64,000 nucleotides of DNA from Siniperca chuatsi (GCF_020085105.1 NC_058046.1:26044675-26108674); one strand, 5' to 3'; shown: positions 1 to 12,059, counted from the stretch's first letter. Program-made: numbers and translations. The notes: generated by a model not told the origin, from the sequence alone.

Positions 1-1385
1 ATGGAGCTTATCGATAGATGCTGGACACATCTGTGTTATATCAGTGTTTCAGTGTTTCCTGTGCTTTGGCAGCAAAGGAATGACTGGGCTCTGAACTGTC
101 ACAGTTAGTGTGGTTGGGCGATGTCTCGCTCCAGAAACATGCAGGATGAAAAGATCCACCAGTTTTAGCTGCAAAGGCAATGGAAGTCATTCAAGGCTAG
201 TGGAAATATGTGTGCATTTGTGAGAGTACGTGTTTGTCTGTGTGTATGGGGACCATCCTGTGGTTAATAATGACAATCACGATCACGAACATTCCTTATA
301 ATGACCACTGCTGCAGCTGAAGGATTGTTTAGCCACTGAAGTGTTGGATTTTACAGATGTTCAGTTTGGCTCAGTCTGTTCTTTGTACCACGTCTTTCTA
401 ATGTTTACATTAAAATCTATTTCCTAAGGTGAAGCACAATATTTTGGCCCACTTTTACTGATTTGAGCCCAGCAAATTGTGAAACATCCATCCAACAATA
501 AAATTATTTCCTAATTATTTGATTTAGGATCTGTTGTTCAGATTTTTTTATGTTTTAAAAGAAAGAAAAATGCCTAGAGCTTCTTAATTAGCTGATAATT
601 GTAAGTAATGCAACAAAAATATGGTTGCATTACTGTTGGTTGTTACGGTTGGTGCTGATATTCTGTATTCTGAAGTTGATTTAGTTATTTCAGTTATTTT
701 AGTCTCTTTGGTATAGGTCACCTCTCAGTCTGAATATTTGTATTATAAATTTCATCAAATGTCCAACCACAGCTCTGAAACCCAACTTGCTGTTCATACT
801 TGGTAGAAGTGCATGTTAATTGCAGAAGTCCACCTGGAGCGCTGGGGTGGATTTAAATGGACAGTTGGAGGGCAGCAGCAGGTAAGCTGGCACACACAGA
901 ATCAACCAGCTAACAAGACACTGCCTACCAGCCACCCACGATAAGAGAGCTGAAAAACTACGTCACCTTTGTAATATCAGGCCATACTAACATCAGCACT
1001 GAGAAGAAGTGTTTTAAAGACCAGCTGCCTAAATCGGACAGCCTCTACTTCACAGTAAACCTCATTCTCTCCTGTGTAAACTTCATATACATCTCAAAAT
1101 CCTGTAGGATGCTTGTATCTCTTGATCCGAATGAGTAATGAACGAGTTAAGTGTAGTCAAATGTAACTGTTAAGGTAGCAGAGCAGTGTGAGCTGGGTAA
1201 AAGAAACGTCAGCTAACATTACACTGCCTCCCAACCAGCCACGACTCACAGGCCTACTGTACATGCAAATGCATGGATTTGACTATGCTGAACCGATGTT
1301 GAGCTTGATGTTTTTCCTTGTGCTAAATGTAGAGTTGAATGTTTTTCCATTCATTCCCCTCCCAGCTTTATTCGACTGTTGGCTT
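1..1385. other. Non-coding stretch, nothing recognised
   Basis: I see no exon with supported splice sites and no repeat family I recognise here. Composition is AT-rich with scattered stops in all frames. It lies downstream (3' side) of the candidate minus-strand micro-gene that ends near 1386. Confidence 0.5.
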
Positions 1386-2122
1386 TTTATTTTACAGATG
1401 AATGAAGTGTGATGCGCGGCAGCGTCAGCAGGATGTTTGAGGAGGCAGCAGTGAGGAGTGCATCTGACAGCTGTCAGTCAGATAGCACAGCCAGCAGCAG
1501 TACACTGCCACACTGTCACCACCGGCTCAGGAGCTGGAGGGGATGCAGCCAGCACAATTAACTTTAAAGTGTTCCCTTTATTTCCCCTCTTACCTTGAAG
1601 GGGCAGTGTCTTCTCTTTCCTACAACATCTCTCAGCATTCTCCTCATATCGTCCTGGTTATGAAAACAAAAAGACTTTAGTCAAGGTGATCCTCATTATC
1701 ATCAAAAAAATAACTTTCCCATAGGCTAAACTACTAAAAAAATGAAGAGAATCTCTCTGAATGGGATATTTTAATTCATGTTATAGCAGTAAATGGGTGT
1801 TATTTTCATTTATTAGTCTAAAAAGGTAACATATTTTGCCACAGCTTGCAGTAAGTGTTATAGCCTACCAAAGAGACACAGCCATGTGTTTAGAGTTTGA
1901 AGTGGTTGCCTGGTAGCAGCAGAAGCAGCAACATCATAAGTGATACAAAGGAAATAACCTATTTAAATGCAATTCTTTATAATATTTTAGAAATTACTCA
2001 CCCAGTCATTTGAATGTCCACTTTTCAGACCCATCTTCAGTTTCTATTAAATGAGTAAAACACCGTTCCCTTCCCTCTCAGCCTGTTGGAGGACCCGGCC
2101 ATGCCCGGTGCACCTGTTGTGT
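1386..2122 (-). other. Candidate small three-exon gene (36-codon ORF) or non-coding transcript
   Basis: Seen on the minus strand: a CCAAT box (2202-2206), a TATA box 50 bp downstream (2147-2152), then an ATG at 2034-2032. Exon 1 coding is 2034-2002 and ends in a GTGAGT donor. Exon 2 is 1653-1594, exactly 60 nt in phase 0, with a CCAG acceptor and a GTAAGA donor. Exon 3 starts at 1533 after a CTCCAG acceptor and stops at 1518-1516. AATAAA follows at 1391-1386. The 36-residue product is basic, with central DDMRRMLRDVVGKRR, and has no signal peptide or membrane segment. An upstream 18-codon ORF starts near 2100, which would lower translation of the main ORF. I do not recognise the product. The parts are mutually consistent but each is short, so this could equally be a lncRNA or chance. 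Confidence 0.3.
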
Positions 2123-2141
2123 GCTCTCCTGGACGGGCTCC

Positions 2142-2210
2142 GCTCCTATATACTCTCCCGGGGCGGACCGCGGAGCGGGAAGCACTGTCCTTTGCGCTGC
2201 TATTGGCGGT
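2142..2210 (-). promoter_or_regulatory. TATA/CCAAT core promoter, minus strand
   Basis: Reading the minus strand, CCAAT (2202-2206), a GC box (about 2160-2166) and TATATA (2147-2152) occur in the usual order and spacing in an otherwise AT-rich region. This predicts a start site near 2120 reading leftward into the candidate micro-gene. Confidence 0.45.
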
Positions 2211-3014
2211 TAAGTGGAGTTTATATTTCCTTTATTAAGTAGTCTAATCCTGTTAAGGGATTCCCTCCGCGTCCTGGTTTCTACTGGAAACAAACAGACT
2301 GAGTAAAAAAGAGCAACGCGGTAATGCGGCAGCATGTTATCAATAACTCAGACAAGGACAGACTTTTATTTCTTTAGGAGGTGTGAGTTTACACAGTTCG
2401 TCATATAACTGCCAGACTCAGCCTGTTATAGCCGCTGTCGTTGGGCTGAAGAATATCTTATTCTGAAAATACTAATGATGATGATTAGCTTATTATTAGG
2501 AATTATTTAAAGCAAGAAATCACGTGTTAAAACATTTTAAAGGAAATAAGAATGAATATCTATACTCTTAGTAAAAATAATTAGTTTTTTACTTCAACAA
2601 TAGGCAGACAAAAAGACATAGCTAATAATAATAGATATAATAGACATTTTAACAATATAATTTAGGCTATTACTATCATAGTAACGGTAGACCTATATTG
2701 TTGCTGTTGTAGCAGATTATACATGATGTAAACAAAGTGCAGCCCCTGGCAGTTACAAGTTCTACAGTTACTGCAAAATGGGCTATATATTTCCTTTTAT
2801 TTTATTTGTTAAGTAAAACAGGTTATTTTAACTAACAAACTGACATTAAAAATTAAATAAAATTAAAAGATACTAGAGTTTATGTAAAATGGTTTGTTTT
2901 CATATCAATAAAATAAAATATTTTAATATAGTTTTCACAGTAAAAATCAACAAACACCAAAAAAAAAAAAAAAATCAATTAAATGCAATAAATATTTTGG
3001 ATAAACGTGTAACT

Positions 3015-3260
3015 GCTGTCATTATCCCGGAGTCTACCCGGAGCAGCTCCCCTGTTTTGCGGGAAGAGGCCGCGTGTCCGCGGGCCGCCGCTCTCGCGCT
3101 GAGTGGGCTGAACGGCGCGAGCAGCGCACGTTCTCGCCACCTGCCACCTCCATATGCGCTCACACCCCGAGCACGCGCCCGAACTGTGCGACAGGTGCGT
3201 GCTGTCAATGACACGCAGCAGCGTTCTATAAATCCAGTATCAGGGTAGATCTGCCATTCA
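3015..3260 (+). promoter_or_regulatory. CpG-rich block with a TATAAAT box, possible promoter
   Basis: A dense CpG block (about 3015-3215) is followed by TATAAAT at 3227-3233 on the plus strand, predicting a start near 3257. No coding exon was found downstream before mcidas (which runs the other way), so a non-coding transcript or an inactive CpG island is possible. A second GC-rich patch covers about 3640-4020. Confidence 0.25.
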
Positions 3261-4020
3261 CAAATGAACTATATTTAAAACCACATATGTGCTTATAAAT
3301 GCCAAGAAATGTTGCTGTAATCATTATAGTCTCAGGCTCTTTCTGCGGGATATTCATTAGGCTAAAAGCGGGTAATTAAACTGAAGTAGGCTGCCTTATT
3401 ATTGTGTGTCTGTGTGTTGTTAATGATATAGTGATGTTAATGATATAGGCAATTTTATTTATGCCTTTGTGTTTGTTGGTTGTTTTTTTTTTTGCACGGT
3501 TTGTCTTTATTGTTCCTTTGTCTCACGTTCTCCTCATTGTATTACTTCAGAGTATTGTAGCTCGCTTGAAAGTGTACCATATGATCACTTGCACAAGAAA
3601 AAGGCTCAAATAAAATCCTAACTTTGTCTAAATTAGGCCTACTTGCCCAGAGGCCTTGCACCTCTGTTATTCTTCCCACCAGGCCACATCTCACCACAGG
3701 AAAAATGTTTTAAAACATCCCCCACCCTCTTTCCCGCGGGACTCTGGGCTGGTTTGCAGCCTCCCTCCAGGTTTGGCTTTAGTCACCTTAGAAACTCATT
3801 GTGTCCGTATTTTCCTTTCCCCTCCCGCAGTGTCCCCCGCGGTTTGGCGGTAGCTTAACCGGTCAAATGTGTCACAGCCAGCTTAATCAAAGCTTCGCCC
3901 TCTGTGGCCACTCTCCCCGGCGCTGCTGGTCTCCGGCAAACGGATTTACTCGCAGTAACAGTGCTTCACGCCGCGCCTGGGTGTCAAGCTAAGCTGACGT
4001 GAAGGTTTGCGCGGTTACAG

Positions 4021-5360
4021 GAGGGGCTGAGGTCTGACAACAAGCGTCCTGTTTGATTTACGTTGGCAGCAGGAACTGAAATTGTTAACGGTGATCAAGT
4101 CTGTGGGCAAGTCAGAGGGGTCAGGGTTAGTTAGGTAGCTATGGTACCTCGATGTATGGTGCATGCCGAAGGTGTCTGTGTGATGATGTGATATAATATA
4201 GGTTATCAGTAATAAGCCAAATTACAGGTTGCAAAGCCATCAATCAGTCAATGGACTATCACCATACTTTCTTCTGACATAGCTGAATGTTATATGTCTA
4301 TCTAAAGATAGATATATAGATAGAATGGAAGAATCTATGTCAGTGTGTAATATACAGTATTATACTTGTTATAGCTACTTATATTGTAACAACACAACAT
4401 CAGGATAAACACAGCTCGGATTCTGGATGTACTGTGTTTTAGAAAAGGAGGGGATGCAGGCATGTGTATACACACTGACAGCACTGACATAAATATCACC
4501 ATTTCACTTGTGGAGGCATAAAAACAGTGCAAATCCATCACGAACAATGAAATATGCATATCATTAGTATTGTTGTAAAGATAAACTTTTTTATAATATG
4601 AATCCAACTGTGGACTTGTCTGTGGAGTCTATAATTCACAATCCAAGTTTCCCATCAATTGTTTATTAATTAACACAAATGTACCCAACTTCCCTCTGTG
4701 ATGTAGCTTTCCATGATCTCCATCTCACTGTCAGCTTCTTCTTATCTTCATTTGTGTTGTTAAAGCCAGTGTTCATGACAGCAGCAGCAGCAGTACTGTA
4801 AATTATCCCCAGCCCAAGGGGCTGCAGTGCCGCCTTCACTGCTCTAAAGTAAACAGGCCCAGGTTTGGGAGGTTTAAACAGATTACATCACAGATACCCA
4901 AAGGTCAGAAGGCCACATTCTCCTAAGATAAAATCATCTCTTCTTCCTATTTTCAGTTTTTTTTTTCCTTATCCAAGTTTAAAAAAAAATATATATAATA
5001 AAATATAATTTATATGAAAAGTTTCTGGGAAAGATGTGACAGCATTAATATGTAGAATCTTGGTCCACTGGGGAATACAGCTGAAGTGTTACCCGCATGG
5101 TTTAGAAGACCAATAAATCATGCAATGGAGGGGGGGGGTCTATTTCAATTTCCAAAAAGAAGGACCGAATGCCCGTTTTGAGACCACACAGTTACTCAGA
5201 CAGAGACAAAACGGAAGGAAGTCCTTGCCTCTTAAAGAAGGTCATGGGGTCACATTTGTTTCACTGCTCATACAAGGAAAGTTCACGTTGAAAACTGTTT
5301 CTTTCCATTTGTTTAAACATCACCTAAGTCCCCTTTCCATAACAAAAATCTGTCCAAGTC
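4021..5360. other. Non-coding, nothing recognised
   Basis: AT-rich sequence with short homopolymer runs and a few (CAG) triplets near 4780. I see no supported exon. It ends at the predicted mcidas polyA site. Confidence 0.5.
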
Positions 5361-5379
5361 AGCTTTATAAAATATGACT

Positions 5380-5385
5380 TTTATT
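5380..5385 (-). terminator. mcidas: Predicted mcidas polyA signal
   Basis: AATAAA on the minus strand about 355 nt after the mcidas stop codon. It is the first canonical signal I noticed downstream, so the 3' UTR would be roughly 5360-5739. Confidence 0.45.
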
Positions 5386-5739
5386 TCCAAACTTGTAAAA
5401 TCATTTCAGTTTTCCAAGACAAAACATATTCTGAGGTGTAAAAATAAACACGACATAGCTCCATTGTTTGGCTAGAACGTTACATTTTGAGGCATGTAAA
5501 CAGAAACACAATGAAAACAAAAGCTCGGGCAGTATCATGTCCTTTGTTAGGACTGATTAGCTTACAAGCTACCAGAGGAAGACACAACTTAATCATTCAC
5601 AGATATCACTATAGATTATTAGTTAAGCATTAACACTGCCCAGACACACTTCCTTCCAGTCTTGAATAGACATATGGCACTTTCAAATCACTAGTTAGAA
5701 GCACTAATGGATCCAGTTTTACATTTGTTAACCCTGGTT

Positions 5740-8425
5740 TCAGCTGTGGTTGGGAACCCAGCGAAAGCGGTATCCTCCTTGCTGAACCCTCGAGGTGAAG
5801 GCTCGTCCATGAGGAAAAACCTGAGTCTTTATGGTGCAGTGTTCTCTAATAGAAGTTCTGAAAGATGAGACTCTGTCTTCAGGCTCTGCTCCATCCGCCG
5901 TCACGCTGCTGTCTTTGGAAATAGAAGTCTGTAGGCCTGAGAATGCACCGTACATGCGTACAGTCTCTGATTCCTGCTGTAGTCTTGTTCCAGTAGCAGC
6001 GCTGTGCAGGACAGCATTGCAGCGTGTGCTAATGTCCCTCAGCATGTCCTCCACTGAGTCAGAGGACTCTGTTTCATCCAGTCGCTGCCGCTTACAGGGA
6101 CTCAGTGAAGCTTTATCACAACAAGGCATCACTGGCTCTCTTACATGTGGGCCTCTGACTGTCATCAGTTTCTGAAAAGAAATGGTGCAAGTACAAGACC
6201 AACAGAAATAAAGATTAGGCGTAATTTATGACAATACAGGCATAAGAGGTTATATTGTATCCAGGATGAAACTGTGTGTGTATGTGTGCTTGTCCCAGTC
6301 TTGTACTCACTTCAAGCACTGAGGCCAGATGCTTTGCTCGGCTGGCCAGCTGCTTGAGGTGAAGGTTTCTCTCCTGAAGGGAGTCGATCTCTTCCTGCTT
6401 TCTGTGTAGCGACTCATGGAGCTGCAGACACACAGAGACAAATGTGTTAAATCATGCTGACAGAGGACACATTGCTCAAACTGAGGGTTCTTTCCTTTAC
6501 CTTGGCATGACCAGTTCATGCACATCTTTGTGTTTAGATACTTTATGAATATGCATAGTTATTTCAAACATAGCCCTATTGCACCTGTCACATGACAACC
6601 ACAAACTCCACTTTTGGTGACGTTTACTATTTTTCTACCCTAAGAATTGCATGTTTTACTGGTTTACACAAACTCTCCACTATACAACTTTTTTAACCAA
6701 ACTCGATTAAGTGAAAAAAAAAAAAATTCAGGTTTTCTGAGCATCATTTTGGAGATTCAGAGTCTTGACACAGACGATGAGACGATGACTGGGCCAGTGA
6801 ATGACCAAAAGTGTCTATTAATTTGCCAAAGGTCGTTAGCAGGGATTTGGGATTTATTGTATAACTCTAACGTGTCAAAAATATTGCTACTGCATAATTT
6901 AGATCCATCATAACACAAATCACATATAAATATTGCTTTATCATGTGCACCACAGTCATCAAGTCCAGATAAAAAAAGAGACCAGACTTTCACACTGTAC
7001 ATAGGTTATAAATCTAACAGTAAGGATTTACCTGATTGTTGACTTCCATGGAATCTCCCAACGCAGTGCCTTGGCACTGGGCGATGACCTTCCAGAGAGC
7101 TCCATCTTGGGCAGATGGGTTGCCTGTTTCTGTGGAAGAGTGAACCAGACTGTCCTCTGAAGAGAAGTACCGCTGAGGGGTGAGGGGAGGTATGACACAT
7201 CCCTGAAATGGTACCAGTTCAGCTGGAGACAGACTGCTCTCCAGTGTGGCAGGAGAATCTGACAGACGACACAAACACCCAGGGGTTCAGTCAACATGTC
7301 TGTTTAGAGGGTTTCTTCATTGTTAAAAAGATGGCGATGATCATGGGGCATAGCACACACTACCAATGCTTGGATGTAAATGTTGCCTCTCTCTATAGTA
7401 GAAGATTTGGTTTGCTTTACCTACCTGCCATGAAATCCAGCGCGTAATCTCCAAAGTCTTGGTCATCGACATCAGACTCATTCACCTGTGGCGAGTAAAA
7501 CTGACGATTAAAAGACATATGTATTAAAAACTCAGTCGACAAAGAAATCATAACTGCCCAGACCCGAAAATCCCACCACGACCAGGCTGCGTAATGTGGT
7601 TCTATGGCAGAACATGTCTTGGTGGTCATTTCAGTGGGTGTGCCGTGTTGGGCACACGGTGAGCTGTGCCAAAGAGGCAGCTTGAGGACAAAACTTGTGA
7701 GGTCCAGCCAATTAGCGGTAGCCTGCGTGTCACGAGTAAACAACAGTCTCATTCGCGCAGAATTCCAGCACATCGTGTCAAACATTAACAGCCTGGGAGT
7801 GATGCAGACCCGCCACCATACTGTCTCTCTCTCTCTCTATCTGGTAGATAGAAATTGTTGGAAATGCGTGGATTTAGCCTGCATAAAAAAAAATCCTGTG
7901 TCACAAAAACACGATATGTCTTAATAAAAATAAGACCTGTCTTTCTGGTACTGACGAGGTTTTTTCCTCACCTGAGAGCCGAGGGAGTCGCTCTCCCGTC
8001 TCACCACAGACGCGCAGTCTTCCAAATCATCCCATGCAATTGTTGAAAAAGCTGTAACACACGAAAAGTGTGCCTGCATGATTCAACCCTCCAACTGTAT
8101 TCATTCACACACGTGCTGTCTTACTACTATACATATACAGTATATCTATATAATGCATGAAGTTCAACCATAATGTGTCAGATGCGCACACCTTGTTCAA
8201 TGGGGAGCTCCACGTACGCAGTGACTGGACTGCTGCTTCTTGGCACAAGCACTTTAACCTGCAGGCAGAAAGTCTGTTAACACCACTATACAGAGCTGTG
8301 TTGTGTGCATTGCTTTAAAGAGAAAGATTTCATACCTTTTTGCTTACTGCAGCTCTCCTCCCCGGTTGGCCCATTTGGTTGGGGCAGATAGCACCAAACA
8401 CCTTTCTGTCTCTTTGCATCTTCAT
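5740..8425 (-). CDS. mcidas: Multicilin (geminin coiled-coil family), 7 coding exons
   Basis: Nuclear regulator that binds E2F4/5-DP1 and commits cells to the multiciliated fate. Exons on the minus strand: 8425-8336, 8258-8192, 8051-7972, 7485-7425, 7258-7032, 6421-6311, 6171-5740; all junctions are GT/AG and phases agree, giving 355 aa (human 385). Family marks in order: an N-terminal GAICPN motif (about residues 11-16), an IPPLTPQR motif in exon 5, the geminin-type coiled coil (about 165-215, exons 5-6, with [16 protein letters not shown]), and the C-terminal TIRT domain (316-355, ending GGYRFRWVP), which contacts E2F4/DP1 in the family. The start is the first ATG of exon 1; a CCTTCAG acceptor just upstream allows a 5' non-coding exon, so the N-terminus is the least certain part. 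ccno lies directly upstream in the same orientation, the conserved vertebrate arrangement. Confidence 0.93.
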
Positions 8426-8439
8426 CAGCTCAGCTCTGG

Positions 8440-8790
8440 CTGCAGGACTGAAGGATCATGGTTTGAATTAGAGCTGATATAGACGAAATTCTCGCGGTTT
8501 GAGTCTCTCCATGCCGCGGCCTCATTGTTTTGGCCCAATCAAATGCACTTATTTGGTCTCCAGGGACTGACAGCGTCCTCGGAGATTAAATTGGTGCAGA
8601 CCAACGGTTTTCTGGTCTGAGGTGTAAAGTGGTACCGCGCATAACGGCGCCATTACAGCAGGTGCTCTCTGCTTCAGACCTACCCTCTTTCCGCCTACGG
8701 CCAAATATTCCCTGCGCCCTGCCAGAGGCGCACGTAGAGCCTGTCATGGCTTCTTCCAACCATTTCTGTTTTATAAAATCGAACACCTTA
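8440..8790 (-). promoter_or_regulatory. mcidas: mcidas upstream region, CpG-rich
   Basis: GC-richer than its surroundings, with an inverted CCAAT box (minus-strand GATTGGGCC near 8537-8545) and several CpGs. I saw no RFX X-box or clean E2F site. Open frames on both strands here look like products of GC content, not genes. Confidence 0.35.
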
Positions 8791-9580
8791 GCTTATGTCT
8801 TCATGGGCTTCATCAGGCAGACCAGCCCGAGACAGTTTGTGTAGCGAATTATCTAATTTCATATTGTTATCAATAATGCTTTGTTTCACACGGCCACACC
8901 ATTCAGTGCGTAATTTCTTTCCAACTGTGCGTAAAATATCTACCTGAATCAGGTCAAGGCCTATTTGGAAAGAGAAAAAGAAAAGGGCAATTAAGCAGAC
9001 AGCTCAGTAAACACTAGTGGCAAATGACTCAATTAGTAAGCAACTAGAATAAGCCTCCAGGCAAACAGCTACAATAGCCTATAAGCTCCAAAAATCACTT
9101 ACTTCTACTTAATACTGTGAGAAAAGTCTTTATTTCTATTATCCCTAAAGATGGTCTATCCTTACATTTAGATTTATGTCAGTCTGAAAGGATGGGCTCT
9201 TGTAGTCTACGTTTCAGCAATCTTATGCAGTTGTCAACATAGACAACATTTAACTGTGGTTAAATAGGTAGGGGCATTTTGTGATTTCTTATTCATGTCA
9301 TCTAGTCTCCATGACATCTGGACAGACATATATGGTTTTTCATCAAACATCGGCCGAGTTTTTATTATGGCTTCACATTTTATTGTCCATTCAGAGACCA
9401 ACACAAATTCATTTAGTGATCATTTATTTCATAATTTAAAAAAATCAATTCATTACAGCACATTTTTCCAGGTCCTTCCTTAAAGAGGTTGCAGCAGTAA
9501 CGTAGCTCATACAGTAAACCTGCAGCAAGTCAGTGCATATACAGTAAATAATGACTTTGATTTAGAATGAATTAAAATAA
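8791..9580. other. mcidas-ccno intergenic, nothing recognised
   Basis: AT-rich spacer between the mcidas promoter and the predicted ccno 3' end. No exon, RNA gene or known repeat was noted. Confidence 0.5.
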
Positions 9581-9586
9581 ACAGAA

Positions 9587-9592
9587 TTTATT
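9587..9592 (-). terminator. ccno: Possible ccno polyA signal
   Basis: AATAAA on the minus strand, about 195 nt past the stop codon. Several AT-rich alternatives exist nearby, so the site is tentative. Confidence 0.3.
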
Positions 9593-9786
9593 AATATTCT
9601 TCATTGATAAACAATAACCTACTATCAATAAATATAAAACAAATATACTAAATTGTAAAACATTCAGTGGGTGCAAGCAACTGATTGTCTATGAGGTAAA
9701 GATGAGATACGTCTTCTGAAGATCACCTTAAAAAGTGGAGGGGAATTTGGCATTTTGCTGACATCTGAAGGGTGGCACACTTGTAG

Positions 9787-11767
9787 TCACATGGTAGACA
9801 TCACTTCCAATGTCTCCTGGTTTAATGACACCAACAGCTTCAGGTTGTCTTTGCATTCTTGGGCCAGACTGTGGTTGTAACTGTCCTGACTCACAGACAG
9901 GAAGTGGCCCTTCTCTGCCAGAGAGTCGCCCTCAGAAAGCTCAGGGCTCTCAGATAAATGGGCAGAAGCTGGTTGGGTACATAGTTCATCCACAGAACGG
10001 CCCCACTGGTTCTCCTGTGCCTGGATGGTTGCATGCTCAACAAGCCCTTGTTCAGTTTTCAGTAACTCACTGGCTAGCTTCAGTGCGCAGCTAGCAGTCA
10101 GAGATGGTGGGTATTTGTTGAAAGCATAGTCTGCCAGACTCAACTCGCACACCTTACGTGCAAGGTTGCTGCACTGCCCGCGTCTTTTTGTGTCTGGATT
10201 CCTTCTTGCAAACCTGTCACCACCTGTGTTCTCAGACACAAGCTGGGCAGCCTCAATGCAGTTGGTGTAATAGCTCAGGAAAAAGGCCAGGTTGGGTGCA
10301 TCGAGGCAGAAGTTGAGACGGAGGAGGATGAGACACTCCAGGTTGCACAGCTGCTCCTTAGTGAAGGCATCACAGCAGAAGGACAAGAGGTGGCTGATCC
10401 GCGGTGAGCACACCTCCACCTGGGTGACACAGAGAAAGGGAGTGAGTTATATTGCGTGAAATCCAAAGTTGCAAACTATCTGTCTTAAGCATTTACCACA
10501 CTCAAATGCACACCTGTTTACTGGCTAGGAGGAGGGCAGTTACACCCAGCAGCTGGAAGCAGTCAGCAGCCACCGGTGTGGATGCCAGGAACCTGTCCAT
10601 GATGTTCACCGCCAGGCAGCAGCACTCAAAGGACAGACGGAAATGTTTGTTTACAGGGATGAGCCAGCTGACGAGCTTACACCGTGCCTCGGCAGTCAAC
10701 TGAAGGTAAAACACAGAACTCGTTAGCATGAGCAGCAAATTTAAAGTAACAACCTACCTTGTTTTTAATAAATGAAAAAAGGAGGATTTTAGTGACAGTT
10801 AATAAAGATGGCATGTGTTTGTCCCCTTTTAGAAAAATATAAGACCTTTTCTGTAGCTTGCTACTGCAGGGTTTCACAAATGTTTTCATGTAATTGATCC
10901 CCAAGTATGCATGCATTCAGCCACTACTCATATGTTTCTTTAGTTCCACAATGACACGATTTTTGTGTCAATTTCAGGAGACATGAATTTTATTGACAAC
11001 ATATGGAGAGATATTCAGAGGTAGATAGTATAAACTATCTGATCTCTATTGGAATAGTTGGGGCCACCATAAATATAAATATAAATATATTTGGAAATAT
11101 TGGCTGTGCCTTAAAACACCAAAAGCCAATGTTACCATTTAAGTCAGAGGTACAAATAAGCCATTATGTTAGATGACAAAATTTGATTTTTGGATTGCAG
11201 ATGTTGTTCTCCTAATTAGTGTAAAATGTGAAAAGTAGGCAACATTTTTGGCAGGCAATAAATCAAAATTTTGGCAGGCATGTAGCCTAATTCATACAAA
11301 AGGTGGAAAAAATGACACATCTTTTCACATTTCTAATTCTGTGGTTTCCAATCAGTAACTGGCTACATTTCTCTGCCTGACCTAACACTGTATGAAGTGT
11401 CCCTATAGCCTACTTGTGGCTGGCGTGCCAAGCTTTTGCAGGGATGAAACTGCGCCTCTTTCTCTCTCTGGATCTTGTAACCGATGTCCCCATACTGGAG
11501 GTACCAGTTGGACAGCTGTCCTGCAGGAGGCTCGTCTGAACGGAGCGGGGACACATCTATCCGAGCCGGGGACGAAACCGGCGAGGATCCCAAGTCTTCC
11601 TCGAAACCGGAGTCACTCAACTTGGACGTGAGTGTCTGTTTTCTGTGCCGGGCGGTCTGCCGCTGCTGGACCGGTGTGAGCGCTTCTGTGGCAGGAGCTG
11701 CGCCGGTTGTCCGTCTCCGTTTGTGAACAGTCTCGGAGCCACATTCAGCGGTCACAAATGACACCAT
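9787..11767 (-). CDS. ccno: Cyclin O, 3 coding exons
   Basis: Atypical cyclin required for deuterosome-mediated centriole amplification in multiciliated cells. Exons on the minus strand: 11767-11414 (118 codons), 10699-10514 (62 codons), 10419-9787; all junctions are phase 0, total 390 aa. Exon 1 carries a serine-rich stretch with [17 protein letters not shown] followed by the cyclin-box lead-in ([15 protein letters not shown], then LARQPQ). Exon 2 holds the core cyclin box with NIMDRFL and the conserved run [20 protein letters not shown]. Exon 3 gives the second cyclin fold ([25 protein letters not shown]). The ORF ending in ...VMSTM is longer at the C-terminus than I expect for the human protein. 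Head-to-tail with mcidas and divergent from tut7, with the two start regions about 0.9 kb apart. Confidence 0.95.
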
Positions 11768-11884
11768 CTCCGGTCTCTCTCACTGGAGCCTAGGCTACCG
11801 GTCCGCTGGCTGTGTACTACTGAGAGGTCTTACACAGCAGCAGTCTGCTGGATGTTGGTTGAGGGTAATGGGAGTTCCGTCTGG

Positions 11885-11892
11885 TGACGTCA
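11885..11892. promoter_or_regulatory. Full CRE palindrome in the ccno promoter
   Basis: TGACGTCA, the complete CREB/ATF site, lies 118 bp upstream of the ccno start codon and 45 bp from the X-box. It is in a CpG-rich block (about 11880-11955), which supports a promoter role. Confidence 0.5.
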
Positions 11893-11936
11893 GTTTTCCC
11901 GGGGTCTTCCCCGCTCCTGCAGCTCACCTTTCTCCC

Positions 11937-11950
11937 GTCGCCCGGGCAAC
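11937..11950. promoter_or_regulatory. RFX X-box upstream of ccno
   Basis: The 14-mer GTCGCC-CG-GGCAAC matches the palindromic X-box consensus GTNRCC-N(0-3)-RGYAAC at every constrained position. It lies 170 bp upstream of the ccno ATG. RFX2/3 factors bind X-boxes in ciliary and multiciliated-cell genes (established). Function here is inferred from position. Confidence 0.65.
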
Positions 11951-12059
11951 CGAGGCTAAACAATCATTTGTCCCATGTAGAAAGGAATTATCCTAAACCT
12001 TGACATAGCCTACCTGTTGCTGTCTGTAAAATAAATATATCCATACAAAAAGAATGTAA

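Noticed and set aside
1600-1622. GGCAGTGTCTT resembling the miR-34/449 seed region near mcidas
   Set aside because: The match ends after 11 bases and the next bases do not fit mature miR-34/449; no hairpin arm was seen. mir-449 is normally in cdc20b, which is not in this window.
2975-3248. Open frames on both strands in the CpG block
   Set aside because: Arginine/alanine-rich translations on both strands are typical of GC-rich non-coding DNA; no splice context or family resemblance.
11392-11726. Plus-strand open frames opposite ccno exon 1
   Set aside because: Antisense shadows of a well-supported ccno exon.
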